DNA from: Apoda limacodes
Lineage: Eukaryota > Arthropoda > Insecta > Lepidoptera > Limacodidae
DNA: 64,000 nucleotides
Reading direction: 5' to 3'
Assembly: GCA_946406115.1 (NCBI GenBank)
Contig: OX291543.1
Span: forward strand, 5,892,501 to 5,956,500
Under the pieces are notes generated by a model. That model did not search any database. It was not told where the DNA came from and saw only the letters and a program-made list of their open reading frames with translations. The position numbers and the translations under genes are program-made. The stretch's first letter is position 1; every line of letters starts with the position of its first letter. Positions 45,464 to 56,058 of the stretch are shown one piece after another.

Positions 45464-46199
45464 TTAATACAGCTTATACATATTCGTTTGAAGTCGATAT
45501 CTGGCTCTACTGATATTACAAACGCGAAAGTTATAATTTATAAAGATATAGAGGGAGTTATCTAAAATATAACGATAAGTCTCAAGGAATTTCTCCCAGT
45601 CGGTTCGGACACGAGAAACGGGCGTGCTTCCAGCTGTCGGGCGGGCAGTCAGTATGGCGAGTACGGGCAGATGGTCTGATCCCATGTCCTCAGGCAACAC
45701 CTCTGGGTTGGCATCGAAGACCATGGTGTGCCAGTAGGTCGATGACATCCGGTTGCTGGCCAGTCTGAAACGGGATGTGTGTTGGAATATCTTGTGTTGG
45801 GTGCTTGCTGTTGAAGTCACCGGCGACGATGGTAGGTGTGGACGAGACCAAAATGTTCCTCAGGTCGTCCACCTTGATGCGGCTCTTGGGGTGTTTGTAT
45901 AGTGCATACAGACGGAGCGCTTCGTTGCCCGTCCATAGCTCTATGCCTAAGGTGTCGAAGGTGTCAGGAGTGACCCGAGGAAGCACCTGGTGTACCAGTC
46001 TTCGCTTGACTAGGACGGCAAGCCTTCTCCTTGCACTGCCAGTTGCTGGTGAGTCCAGACGGTAGGTGTGTAGTTCCGCATCTACCATACTTCGTTCGCG
46101 GTAAGATGGGTCTCGCTAAGCAGAACTACATCGACGGCTTGTTCGCTGAGTAGTGAGCGGAGAGCGCTAGTCTTCCTCCGCAACCCATTGGCGTTTCAA
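45464..46199 (-). pseudogene. Jockey-like ORF2 endonuclease fragment
   Basis: Minus-strand translation gives NANGLRRKTSALRSLLSEQA and VDVVLLSETHLTA (46199-46110), then NYTPTVW-like sequence, TPTIVAGDFNSKHP (46088-45690) and MGSDHLPVLAILTARP (45820-45464), which are the catalytic Asn, Glu, Asp and His motifs of an AP endonuclease. Stops and a frameshift at about 46090 and 45760 interrupt it. The RT domain is absent, since recognisable sequence stops at about 45464. The endonuclease would nick the chromosomal target. Confidence 0.85.
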
Positions 46200-47235
46200 A
46201 ATAAAATTCTTAAGTTGAGACTAGTGAATTTTATTGAGTTCGACATTCCTCTGAGGATCGCAGGAGTGAGATCCGTGTTATCCCGCGCGGCTTGTAGGAT
46301 CTCAATAAGAATGTCGAAAGCCGTGTCTTTCGCTCTCTTCACCGTTGAGGTGTCCTCGTCTCGACCCTTTCGTGTCCGGGGTTGTGGGGGTGGGGCCTGA
46401 AAAGTAGGCGCTGCACTGGTGGTTGGCGTCGGGGCAGGGGGTACTGCGGCAGTTACAGGTGCGGCAGGAGCGGCCATAGCGCCTTTTTTGTAACGCCTTC
46501 TTGGCCTCTTCTTTTTGGCACCGGTGTTGGAGGGCAGATTTGCGGGTGCCATTATCGAGGTACTACCCGCTTGAGCTTCCACGTGTTCTCGTGGGCCGGA
46601 ATGGTTGGAGGGCCGGTGCGAGCTACTGTGCCAGCCTTCTTGTTGCGCGCCTCCTTTTTGAAGACTGGGCACGAGTAGTTAGTTGCAGCGTGGGCGCCTC
46701 CGCAGTTCACGCAGGTAGCAGGAGTGTTGAGGGGCCGCTCGCAGTTGCTGACGGCATATTCCTCGCCACATCTGACGCACGCCTGCGTACGGTGACAGCC
46801 GAAGGAGGAGTGGCGGAAGCCCTGGCATCTGTGGCACTGTGCTGGACCTTTTTTGCCGCGCCAGGCTTCAATCACGACGCCCGGCATGCACAGCAGTTCC
46901 GAAATCTGAAAGATTTGTGACGAGATGGCTGACCGTCGGATTTGTCCGAAGAAGATGCAGCCTGGGCGGTCCTTCTTGGCCCGGATGTGCTTAACGTACT
47001 CGGGTCAAACCCAAGATTACGAAGCTCCTCTTCGATCTCGGTAGGGTTGGTCTCCGCTGGAAGTCCTCGGATAGCGACCTTTAGCGGGCGCTCGGTCTCC
47101 AGCTGATACGAAAACTAGGATATCCTTTCACGTTTCTCAAGTTCCGTGAGGTAACGTTGGACGGTCCGGTATTCCTGGTCGTCGGTAGGCATGAAGCGTA
47201 CCCCTTTTCCAAACGGGCGCGCATTCGGGGCTCTT
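46196..47235 (-). pseudogene. Jockey-like ORF1 (gag) C-terminal part
   Basis: Reading down the minus strand: RPFGKGVRFMPTDDQEYRTV and RPLKVAIRGLPAE with PTEIEEELRNLGF (47232-47010, PRE_C2HC-type domain), then zinc knuckles CHRCQGFRHSSFGC, CVRCGEEY and CVNCGGAHAATNYSC (46887-46650), then a Pro/Ala-rich tail ending at a stop at 46196. Frame changes occur at about 47110, 46900 and 46665. The N-terminal part is missing at 47235, where a TTTA-rich tail of another element starts; it may resume at about 50300. Gag binds the element RNA. Confidence 0.88.
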
Positions 47236-47264
47236 ATTTATTTATTTATTATTTATTTATTTAA
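47236..47264. repeat. (TTTA)n tail
   Basis: Repeats of TATT/TTTA with one short irregularity. It marks the 3' end of the minus-strand element. Confidence 0.9.
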
Positions 47265-47517
47265 AGGTTTACCAGCAGAAAATACACCTTATGCTAGAAT
47301 ACAAAGCTTAAGAAACAGATAATGGATATATAGTGTACATCAAGGTTAGGTAAACTCAGCGTGCATATAAATTTAAATTAATTAGGTGTGAAGAGGGTGG
47401 ATTTTGACGCGTTTTGGCGTCACAACCCTTTTCGCTTCCTAACACTTGCAGAAGAAGATAACTTTAACTAACTACACATTCAATGATAAAAATAATAATA
47501 AAAATAACTTAATAATA

Positions 47518-50300
47518 TTAAAATCCGAACTTAAATTGGAATAGTAATTTTTCAAAATAAGAAATGGAACATGACAATATATCGGTATTCCTGTATTTAA
47601 AAAATATGTTGTACTCACGACAAATTCTATTAATTATTCCATGAGATCCGATGTTGGTTCGAGAACGTTTAACTGCAAAAGGATTAAAGTTAACGATACG
47701 TGCAGAGGAGCGTGGGACAGTGTAGTTAGTTTCTGTTAACAAGTGAGCACAAGAAGTCTGGCCCCTTATAATTTTAAACAGAAAAATTTGATCAGTTATC
47801 CAACGACGATCCTCCAAGGGTAATAATTTAAAATATTTAAGACGATCATTGTATGTGCTTAGGTCCCGTAATTTCCTTTCATGAAGTGTAAGAAAATATA
47901 AAAATCGTTTTTGAACACTTTCTAATCTTGCAATGTGACATTTGTATAGTGGATTCCAAATCACAGAACAGTAGTCCAGTATTCTGCGAACTAGAGAATT
48001 ATATAAAAATATTAGAGGTATAATAGTTTTGAAGGTTTTGCAATTTCTCCAAACAAAACCAAGCAATTTAAATTATTTACTTATTATATGGTCGAAATGA
48101 GCTGTGAATGATAATTTCGTGTCAAGTATAACTCCTAGATCTCTAATTTCGTTTACTTCTTCCAAAAATACATTATTTATGTGATAGCTTGATGAAAATG
48201 AGATCCGCTTTCTGGAAAATTTAATATGCTTGCATTTGTTTATATTAAATGGAAGTCTGTTTGCCTCTGACCAACGTGCAACTCGATTAATCTCATCCTA
48301 CGTCTTGTTGTTTATTAATTATTTTATAAATTTTTAGATCGTCTGCGAAAAGTAAAAACTTTGAGTTTTGAATTTCATTAGCCAAATCATTAATAAATAA
48401 TAAAAATAATAAAGGCCCTAAATGAGAACCTTGAGGTACTCCTGAAGTCGCTACAAAACTATTTGACTCATTACCACAAACAACCACTTTTTGAGACCTA
48501 TCTAAAAGATAAGAGCTAAACTAGACATGCATTTTTCCACAGATACCCAGATTATACATTTTTTCTAAAAGTAATTCGTGAGAAACTCGGTCAAAGGCTT
48601 TACTTATATCAGTATAAATCTCGCATCTACCTGTAGACCTTTGTCTAGAGCAACGACAATATCTGAAGTATATGAAGCGAGGTTTGTAACCGTGGACATA
48701 TTTTTTAAGAAACCAAAATGTTGTTGAGGCACTATTCTGGGCTTTAATTAAGAGTTTAAATAGGGAAAAATTAAAGATTCAAAAATTTCACAAAACAAAC
48801 ACAATATAGGTATTGGCCTATAGTTTAAAATGTCTTTTGTGTCACCTCCTTTGGGAATAGGGACAATATTTGCAGATTTCCAGACTGTAGGAAACTTGCC
48901 TGTTTCTAAGGAGTGGTTAAAAATAATACATAATGGTAAAGCGAGAGCCTTTTAACAATTTACAATAAAAACGGAAGGTATTCCGTCAGGACCACGGCCA
49001 AGGTCCCTATTTAGCTGTTTCAAAGCTTTTTCAACAGAATACAAATCAATAAAAAGGCTACAGAAACTAACAGAACTTGGGCATGAGTTTGGCACATTAG
49101 GGCAAGGTAGGCAGTTTATGTTGTGGGTGGAAGTTTGGTCATAAACAGCTGAAAAATTATCAGCAAACGCATTGCATATGGATTTTGGTGTAGAATAAAT
49201 TACATTATGTAATTCCATTTCATTAGGAATAGTCCCCTCTCTTTTACGCTTAGCTCCGACAAAAGACCAAAAGGCTTTAATATTGTTATTGCTAATTTGT
49301 TCTTCAATAGAGTTTAAATAATTTTTATAGCAAACTTTTGTTTGAATGCGAACTCTGCGTCTTGCATCTTTGTATTCTATTTAATCAATTGGGTTACGAA
49401 ATTTTTTGGTTTTTTCCCTTAGTTTTTCTTTTTCTTTTATAATACTAATGAGATTTTTTGTATACCAAGACGGCCATTTTTTTTTGTTATTATTCATTTT
49501 CGGAACATGTTCGTCAATAATTTTATTTATAATTGTGTAAAACTTATCGAGCATAACATCTACTGTATCACAGCTTAGAAGACAGTTACTCCACTGAATT
49601 TATTCTAACTTCTCATTAATTTTAGAGTAGTCTGCTGCAAAACAGTTTCATTTCTTTATATTAATCTTTTTCAAAAATGTTTTAGTATCAATATCAAGTA
49701 GTATCTCAATGACAGGGTGATAAGGATCTAATTTAGTTAATGTATCTATTACTGGTTGAACTAAGACATCTAAATCATTACAAAACACTAAATCAATAAT
49801 TCTATTATCTTTATTTACAATGTGATTGAATTGGTTAAAATTATTTAGAGACATAAAATCGAGAACGAGGCGACCGTATGTAGAATTGAAAGAATTTGGA
49901 AAATGGTCATTTGAATTTTTAGAGAGATTTAACCAATCAAGTTGTCCTGTGTTAAAATCGCCTACAATGAGTGTACGAGTATTACTTTGGGATAGGGTAT
50001 TACTTAAGCAAGATAAATGAGAGTCAAGCTTATCAAGAGACACCGGTGGAGGTATGTAGATGGCACATATATTTATGTTTGGTTGTTCTTACATTGCCAT
50101 GACACTTTAACCCAAAGGTCTTCATAGTTACTTCCAAAAATAGTAAGTCGTGATGAATTGTATTTTTTTGAAACACCGATTAGGACTCCACCACCGTCAG
50201 ATTTCATGGAATTAGTACTGTACCGATCTCTGCGATATAATTTGTAATTGTTATTTAAAATTTCAGCATCAAGGACATTTTCATTCAACCAAGTTCCTTC
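47518..50300 (-). pseudogene. ORF2 of the CR1-like element: endonuclease, RT, C-terminal domain
   Basis: The endonuclease shows LNENVLDAEILNNNYKLYRR and DGGGVLIGVSKKY (50426-50073 frame), GDFNTGQLDWLNLS and IDLVFCNDLD (50043-49648). The RT shows DLGRGPDGIPSVF (about 49000), KAFDRVSHELLLEK (about 48600), TSGVPQGSHLGPLLFLLFIN and the catalytic LLFADDLKIYK (48487-48293). The C-terminal part shows RRILDYCSVIWNP and LESVQKRFLYFL (48066-47518). Stops and frameshifts divide it into at least five pieces. The domain set is that of a target-primed retrotransposon protein of the Jockey/CR1 group. Confidence 0.88.
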
Positions 50301-50960
50301 GAATGCAGTCCTGCATCTGGGCCGAGAACAACCCACTCTAGAAAACGCGGACGGCGATAATAGTATCGATGTCCAGCGTTTCCCGTTCGGTATGGCTCGG
50401 GTCATGGATAGGCAGGAAAATTGCATGGCATTGGCGGGAAAAACACGCTCCGGGGTCCGGGGGGTTTTTTGGGGCCACCGGAGTGGCGCGGGGTGTCTTC
50501 ACTCATATTCGAGTCGACGAGTTAGGCGGTGTGGGACGATGCCAGTGCGACCGTAGGGCTGAGTAGCTCTTCGACGTGAGCCGCCACGTACTATCAGCCC
50601 TAGCCCTTCTTGATTTGGCGTTCCCCTCCTCGCGGTTGACGCGCGCGGAGCAAAATTTCCTATACCTAGGCGGGTCCGAACACCTACACCGAGCAACGAA
50701 GACCAGTTACACACGCATTGTTACCACGGCACAATGGTTACGCCAGGGAGCAATGACCGAATCGTAGTGGTTAACAATGGTTTCGGAGGTTACCGGTTAC
50801 GTACTCGGTCAGCACCATAGCAGTCCTGATAGAAAATTTCCCGATAACAGCCTTTTTATACCTTAATTAGGCTCGCAGCCGCTTAGAGAGATAACGTGAA
50901 TTTTTCCGCTTTCGGTTTTTTCCCTCTAATTGGTTTTGTTTACTCTCGATATGCTCAAAT
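50300..50960 (-). other. GC-rich block, possibly ORF1 start and 5' region of the interrupted Jockey element
   Basis: On the minus strand an ATG at 50506 opens MSEDTPRHSGGPKKPPGPRS, a basic Pro-rich start that would suit a Jockey gag. It is preceded by GC-rich untranslated sequence to about 50860. The composition matches the Jockey fragment at 45464-47235 and not the AT-rich element between. No gag homology is strong enough to prove it, and the frame breaks by 50430. Confidence 0.4.
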
Positions 50961-53900
50961 TATGCATCATTGGATAGGTAATTAATCCAGGTGTCTATAG
51001 GTATGCTAAATGAAAAGCTATTATAAATTAAAAAAAGGAGTAAATAATAATGCAACAAAAAATGTAAGGGGTGGTCGATTTTATGCTCTCAAGTGTATGT
51101 CGTATTTAAAATGCAAATAAATATTCCCTTAAAGTCCCTTATCTAAATTGCCAACTAGTAAGCTGTTTTTTTTTCGTTTTGTAATTCCGGTGGACTAACA
51201 ATAAACATTATAAATATTACACTACATAATATAAAAAAAAACGTGTTTTGTTTGCTTTTTAGAATTCACAAAGCCTGCTGCAACAAACAATCGAAGGAAA
51301 AGAGATTTTGAACAGTGACAAACAACAACCTTTAAATCAAACTGCTAGAAATCTAATGGTTACAATAATTCGTCAACATATTTTAAAAGATAACCCAACA
51401 CAATTGGTGACGAATATTATTTTTAGAAAATGGGCTCAAGAAATTATTAATCTGTTTCCCTTAGAAAAAAGGCTGATTGTTTATTTTCATACCAAATTTG
51501 TTGAATCAACTGCTGGTGTAATAAATCAGTGAAAAGTGCTGGAAAATTGCCTGATGAAACCAGAACCTGAGAAGACGATATAGAGAAAGTGGGCTCATAA
51601 AGAGGCAAAGAAGTGACGCAGTAAGCAGGTCTTCTTCATTGAGTATTAAGTCATTTGACTCATTTTCGGAAAATGATGATGCATTGATAAAAGAATTTAT
51701 GTTGCGGCTAGAAAATAGCAGTAACCCGTGGTCAACGGTGGAAAACAAGTGGCGTTTAACATTCCAGGCACGGCAGAAACAACTCAACAGCAAGCCTAGC
51801 CTTACAATCAATGAATATCTTAAGAAATTCCCTGCATTGAAAACACCTTCAGGATATTTTTTGGTAAGCACAAATAATTAAGTTTTCTTTAAGTAATGAA
51901 ATAAGTCACAATAAAATTATGCATTACATTTTATTTAAAAAAAATCTATTTATTGAAAAAAGCGCAACTATTGTACCAGTTAAGGAGAAAAACTTTGGTA
52001 CCTCACTTGTTTCAGATATTTTACTTTATTATTAGTAATATGTCATTTCATATTATAAATTTTATTACATTATGATTAGTAATATATCATTTTTGATTAA
52101 ATATGACTTTGAAAGTTTGTTTCCTGAAAAGACAGACAAGTTAAAGGATTTATTCCCAATTTTAAACCTAAAAATTTTAATGTGGCAGAAGGACGTACAA
52201 CAAAGAACTAAAATTTAACATCGTTGATATCCAGAAAAGATGGTGGGTTACTTTTTTAGAAAATTTATGACCAATGTGTAGCTATTCAAAAGACTATTAT
52301 ATCTTTTCATTAACTAATCTTTTCAGCACCAGAGAATAAATCAAATGCTGCTGCACTTCTGCTAATCCCGATGTTGCAATCAGTAGCAACAATTCCACTG
52401 AAATCTAACAAAGAAAATAGGAAAAGCTGGAGACCTTCAAAAGAAGAAGTCCAGGAAGGTTTCATAACAATTTCACGTACAGACACAAATGTAAAACAAA
52501 TAGTAGATGAGAGACGTAATAAGATTTAAAACTTTGGCATTACTTTGCAGCCATTTGTCTTAATTATTGGGTCTGATCTTGAGCACATACAATCACATTG
52601 ATGTATTTTACTCCACATCTAGTGTCTTAGATTCAGTAGATGTTTGTTTTAAAATCTTTTGGGCCTTTAACGCGCAATATCCTTCTAAATGTCGAACGTG
52701 GCTATTTATTCAGAAAGCATTATTAGCTGAAGTAGGATTTAATGACTAATTGTGATTTACTAGGTAATTGAAACAACAATTTACTACGACTTAAAGAAAT
52801 TTGTTGCAATGGTTATATAATAATATACTTTATTGTGCATAAACAAAGAACACATATTAAAATAAGCAAAAAGATGACAAATTGGCAGTCTTATCGCTAA
52901 TATATATTTATTCTTGTGTTTAGAATATTTCGCAGACTTAAAATTTTAAAACTGAATTTTGAATTTGTTCAGAATACAAACAGTTTTGAGTTATATAAAT
53001 GCGCTGAAGCTGCATCGAGTTTTCACGAGTTTGACTCTTTTAAGAAACATTACAAAAAGACTCATCATACAAATGTTTCACAAAACTTTGAATATTTGAT
53101 TGATTTGGCTGCTTCTATCTCTAAATTCGATACCGAAAGAAAACGAATCAATTATTACAAAGCTAAAGGTTCTTTTTTAGACCCACAAGTCGTGGTTATA
53201 GGTCAAAGACTGGATAGACGCAAGCGTGGTGGCACATCGAGCATCGAAACTGTCTCGTGTGTTGAACATTTCGTACCATTTCGTCACGTTTTGCAAAATT
53301 TTTTGTCACTTGAGAATGTATTTATAGAAATTTTAGAATATATTGATATATTAAATAAAAACAAATTTTCGTTCAGGGAACTTTTTGAAAAAATAGACAA
53401 ATTTCTCATTTAAATCGTACAGTTTTACCATTGTTTATGTATTTTGACGATTTTGAAGTAGGCAATCCTCTTGGAAGTCATGCAGGTGCACACAAACTAG
53501 GTGCAGTTTATATATATGTATATATATTCCTTACACTTTTGTTTCACTCAACAGATCGAGTTTCTTTTGGGAATAATATGATATTTCGTCCTCTAATTGG
53601 TGCATTCAATTTTTTTTCAGAAAGTGGTGTTACTATAGATATTCCAAGTTTTAAAGGCACTATATACTTTGAATTAGCACTTATTGGTCTTGGGAGACAA
53701 TTTCGGCATCCATTCTATAACGGGCTTTGTTAAAAGTTTTTATGCTAACTATTTATGTAGAACATGTAAATGTAAAGACCAAAACATGTGATTTGTGATT
53801 GTGAACAATGTTATGAAGATGTTAATTTTTTACGAGATACTACTTCGTATCATTATGATTTGTCTTTAGGTAATCCGTCTTTGGTTAGTGTCTGGTTCTC

Positions 53901-53996
53901 AATATGACAGCCAACAAACGCTTGTTTTAAAGAGTAGCGTCATTTTAAAAATACCTCTGTGTTATACTTTTTTTTTTAAAACTGTACACACAAATC
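50961..53996. repeat. large inverted repeat A, left arm (3,036 bp)
   Basis: Every paired position sums to 110,055 with 56059-59094, and no indel separates the arms over 3,036 bp, including a 10-nt T run. The one difference I saw is G at 53600 against A in the other arm. The boundaries are sharp: 50961 (TATGCATCATTGG) and 53996 (ACACACAAATC). Confidence 0.97.
51263..53890 (+). pseudogene. transposase-like gene remnant, copy 1 (left arm)
   Basis: The visible exons are 51263-51862 (SQSLLQQTIEGKEIL, RNLMVTIIRQHILKDNPTQL, then after frameshifts SGLIKRQRSDAVSRSSS and PWSTVENKWRLTFQARQ; donor GTAAGC), 52327-52749 (SWRPSKEEVQEGFITI; VDVCFKIFWAFNAQYPSKCR) and 52916-53740 (YKCAEAASSFHEFDSFKKHY; YFDDFEVGNPLGSHAGAHKL; LGDNFGIHSITGFVKSFYAN). 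The D-D-F/L-E-x-x-N-P-L-G-S-H motif and the LGDN-G-H...GFV-S-F motif recur in many animal proteins annotated as uncharacterized. A transposase origin is inferred. At least four frameshifts break it, and the right arm has the same breaks. Confidence 0.6.
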
Positions 53997-56058
53997 TAAG
54001 ATAGTTATCAAACCAAGACAGTGCTAAAGAGTCAAAGCCATAATATGACAGTTTTGACAGAAGAAGGGAAATATTGATTGAATCAAAGGCACGTGAAAAA
54101 TCAAGAAGTACTTAAATAGTGCCCTTTTTACAATCTCTGGCACTAAGTATGTTGTCTACTACATCAATTAAGGCCGTAGAAGTACTGTGATTTTTCCTAA
54201 AACCTGACTGCTTCTTAGGAAGTATGTTCTGTCCTTCTAAATAATTAGAAACTTGTATGCACACAGCTTTTTCTAAGATCTTCGATATGCAAGTCAAAAT
54301 GTTAATTGACCGGAGATTATTTTCACTTGTGGGATTGGGTTTTTTGGGTATTGGATGACTAATGCAATTTTCCATAGATCAGGGTAAACTGCACTAGTTA
54401 GGGACCTATTGATTATTTTAGTAATTACACTCAAAGTCTGTGAAAAGGTCATTATTAACATTTGCAAGCAGATGTTGTCAATGCCTTGGGCATTAGAGTG
54501 AAGATTTTTTATAATAGTCACAATCAATTCCTGTTCTACAGGTCTTAAACTAAATGTGGCCGAATTAAATCTGTTAAATTCATAATAAGACAGTGTAGAT
54601 ATATCTACGTTACTATTGCCCGGTATATTTAAATAATGATTATTTATTATATCTGGATTGTAAGAAAGGAAAGAATTCTTGCTTTTGCTATTTTTAAATA
54701 CATTATTTTTCCAGACATTTTGAGTCATTTAATTTAGCATTTATATGGTATTGAAAGTAAGCTTTTTTTTCATGATATATAGCAGAAGTAACAACTGCTT
54801 TCATCTCTTTATAAAAAAGTTTGTGAGACTCAGAATGAGTTGACTTATAGCGGTTATAGCTTTTGTTACGAATCTTGATCATGTCCTTGATGGTTTCGGT
54901 TATCTAAGGATAAGAATGCTCTCGAATGACTACAGTCTTTTCTGGTGCATGCACATCAAACAACCACAATATGGAGTTAGTAAAACTTAATACCATTTCA
55001 TTAAAATCCTCTTGCTGTTGTGTTCAGATCTTTGTCAAAATTGTCTGGGTCTATATCTTTTATGGGTCTGAAAGTTATTTTTTGGGGAGATGTCCTTGTT
55101 TTTTTAAATTAAGTTAAATAGACGCTATGGCGTGATTCCCTAACTCAGGTATATGCAAGACAGTAGAGCACCTCACATGAGTACATATTAGGTCTATGAT
55201 GGTTTCGCTATGGGATGTAAAGTGTGTAGCCTTCTCTATGTACTGCACCAGGCCTATGGATTGTAAACATTCATATAACCTTTTAGTTTTGTTGCCTTCA
55301 ATATTTAAAACATTTATGTTAAAGTCGCCAGTAAGTATAATATAGTCAGCTGATGATATTGACATTGTGATAGCATCCAAAAAAACATTGACATCCATCC
55401 AAGGATATGGGCGGTATGCTGTACCTATAGTAACTTTAAATGTATTGACTTTAATGCTAATCCGCATCAGTTCAACGTTCGTAGTGACTGGATGTGTGCA
55501 CGTACGTGCATAGATGCCTTTCCTTAGGTAGAAACCTACTCCTCCTCCCCGGCCATCTCGTACATTCAATGGACGGGGGATGTGGCGTAGTCTGTATCCA
55601 GGCAAGTTAGGAGCTCGGCTGTCCTCCCCTTCTCTTATCCAAGTCTCATTAATTGCAACAATATCAAGAGCTAAATTTTCATATTTACAATGAATTCCTC
55701 ATGATTAGTGCCTAGGGAGCCAGCGTTGAAAAATCCAACTTTAAGATATTTTGTTTTAAGCATATTGAATTACGTAATTACTGTGTAGGTGCAATACACA
55801 AGCCACACTATATAGAATTTCTCTTATGTAATATATGATCATAATATAACATAGTCTGTATTTCTTTTTAAAATGTCCAATAAACTGTGTGTATATATGT
55901 ATGTATATCTTTAAGAAAAGCATGGTACAGTAAGCACTGATCACAAGTTGATATTATTAAAAGCACACTACAATTAAGGCAATTTGATATAAGCATGTGT
56001 TGTTTGCTTGGTTTGTTAGTATAAAATAATTTGCATATATTTTTAAAATTTGTTTTAT
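53997..56058 (-). mobile_element. N-terminal half of non-LTR element E (spacer of inverted repeat A)
   Basis: The element reads on the minus strand from about 55780: KVGFFNAGSLGTNHEEF and AINETWI (endonuclease start), GRGGGVGFYLRKGIYARTC, YIILTGDFNINVLN and HFTSHSETIIDLICTHV (55605-55114), then RT motifs LILHSNAQGIDN-like sequence, NNLRSINILTCISKILEKAV and SGFRKNHSTSTALIDVVDN (54728-54112), then FSRAFDSINISLLLSKLSYY (about 54090). The frame ends in the middle of the RT, after DNYL, at 53997. The missing half is at 59833-60995 on the plus strand. Confidence 0.85.

Larger units (their letters stand above)
47236..50300 (-). mobile_element. CR1/Jockey-superfamily non-LTR element with (TAAA)n tail
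   Basis: The element reads on the minus strand. Its 3' end is a simple TAAA-type tail (47236-47264), then ORF2 fragments follow upstream in the correct order: C-terminal tail (47518-48066), RT (48290-49230) and endonuclease (49648-50300). The 5' end is truncated near 50300 where the sequence becomes GC-rich. A microsatellite 3' tail is usual for CR1-type elements. It stands between two parts that look like one Jockey element, so it probably inserted there. Confidence 0.8.
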
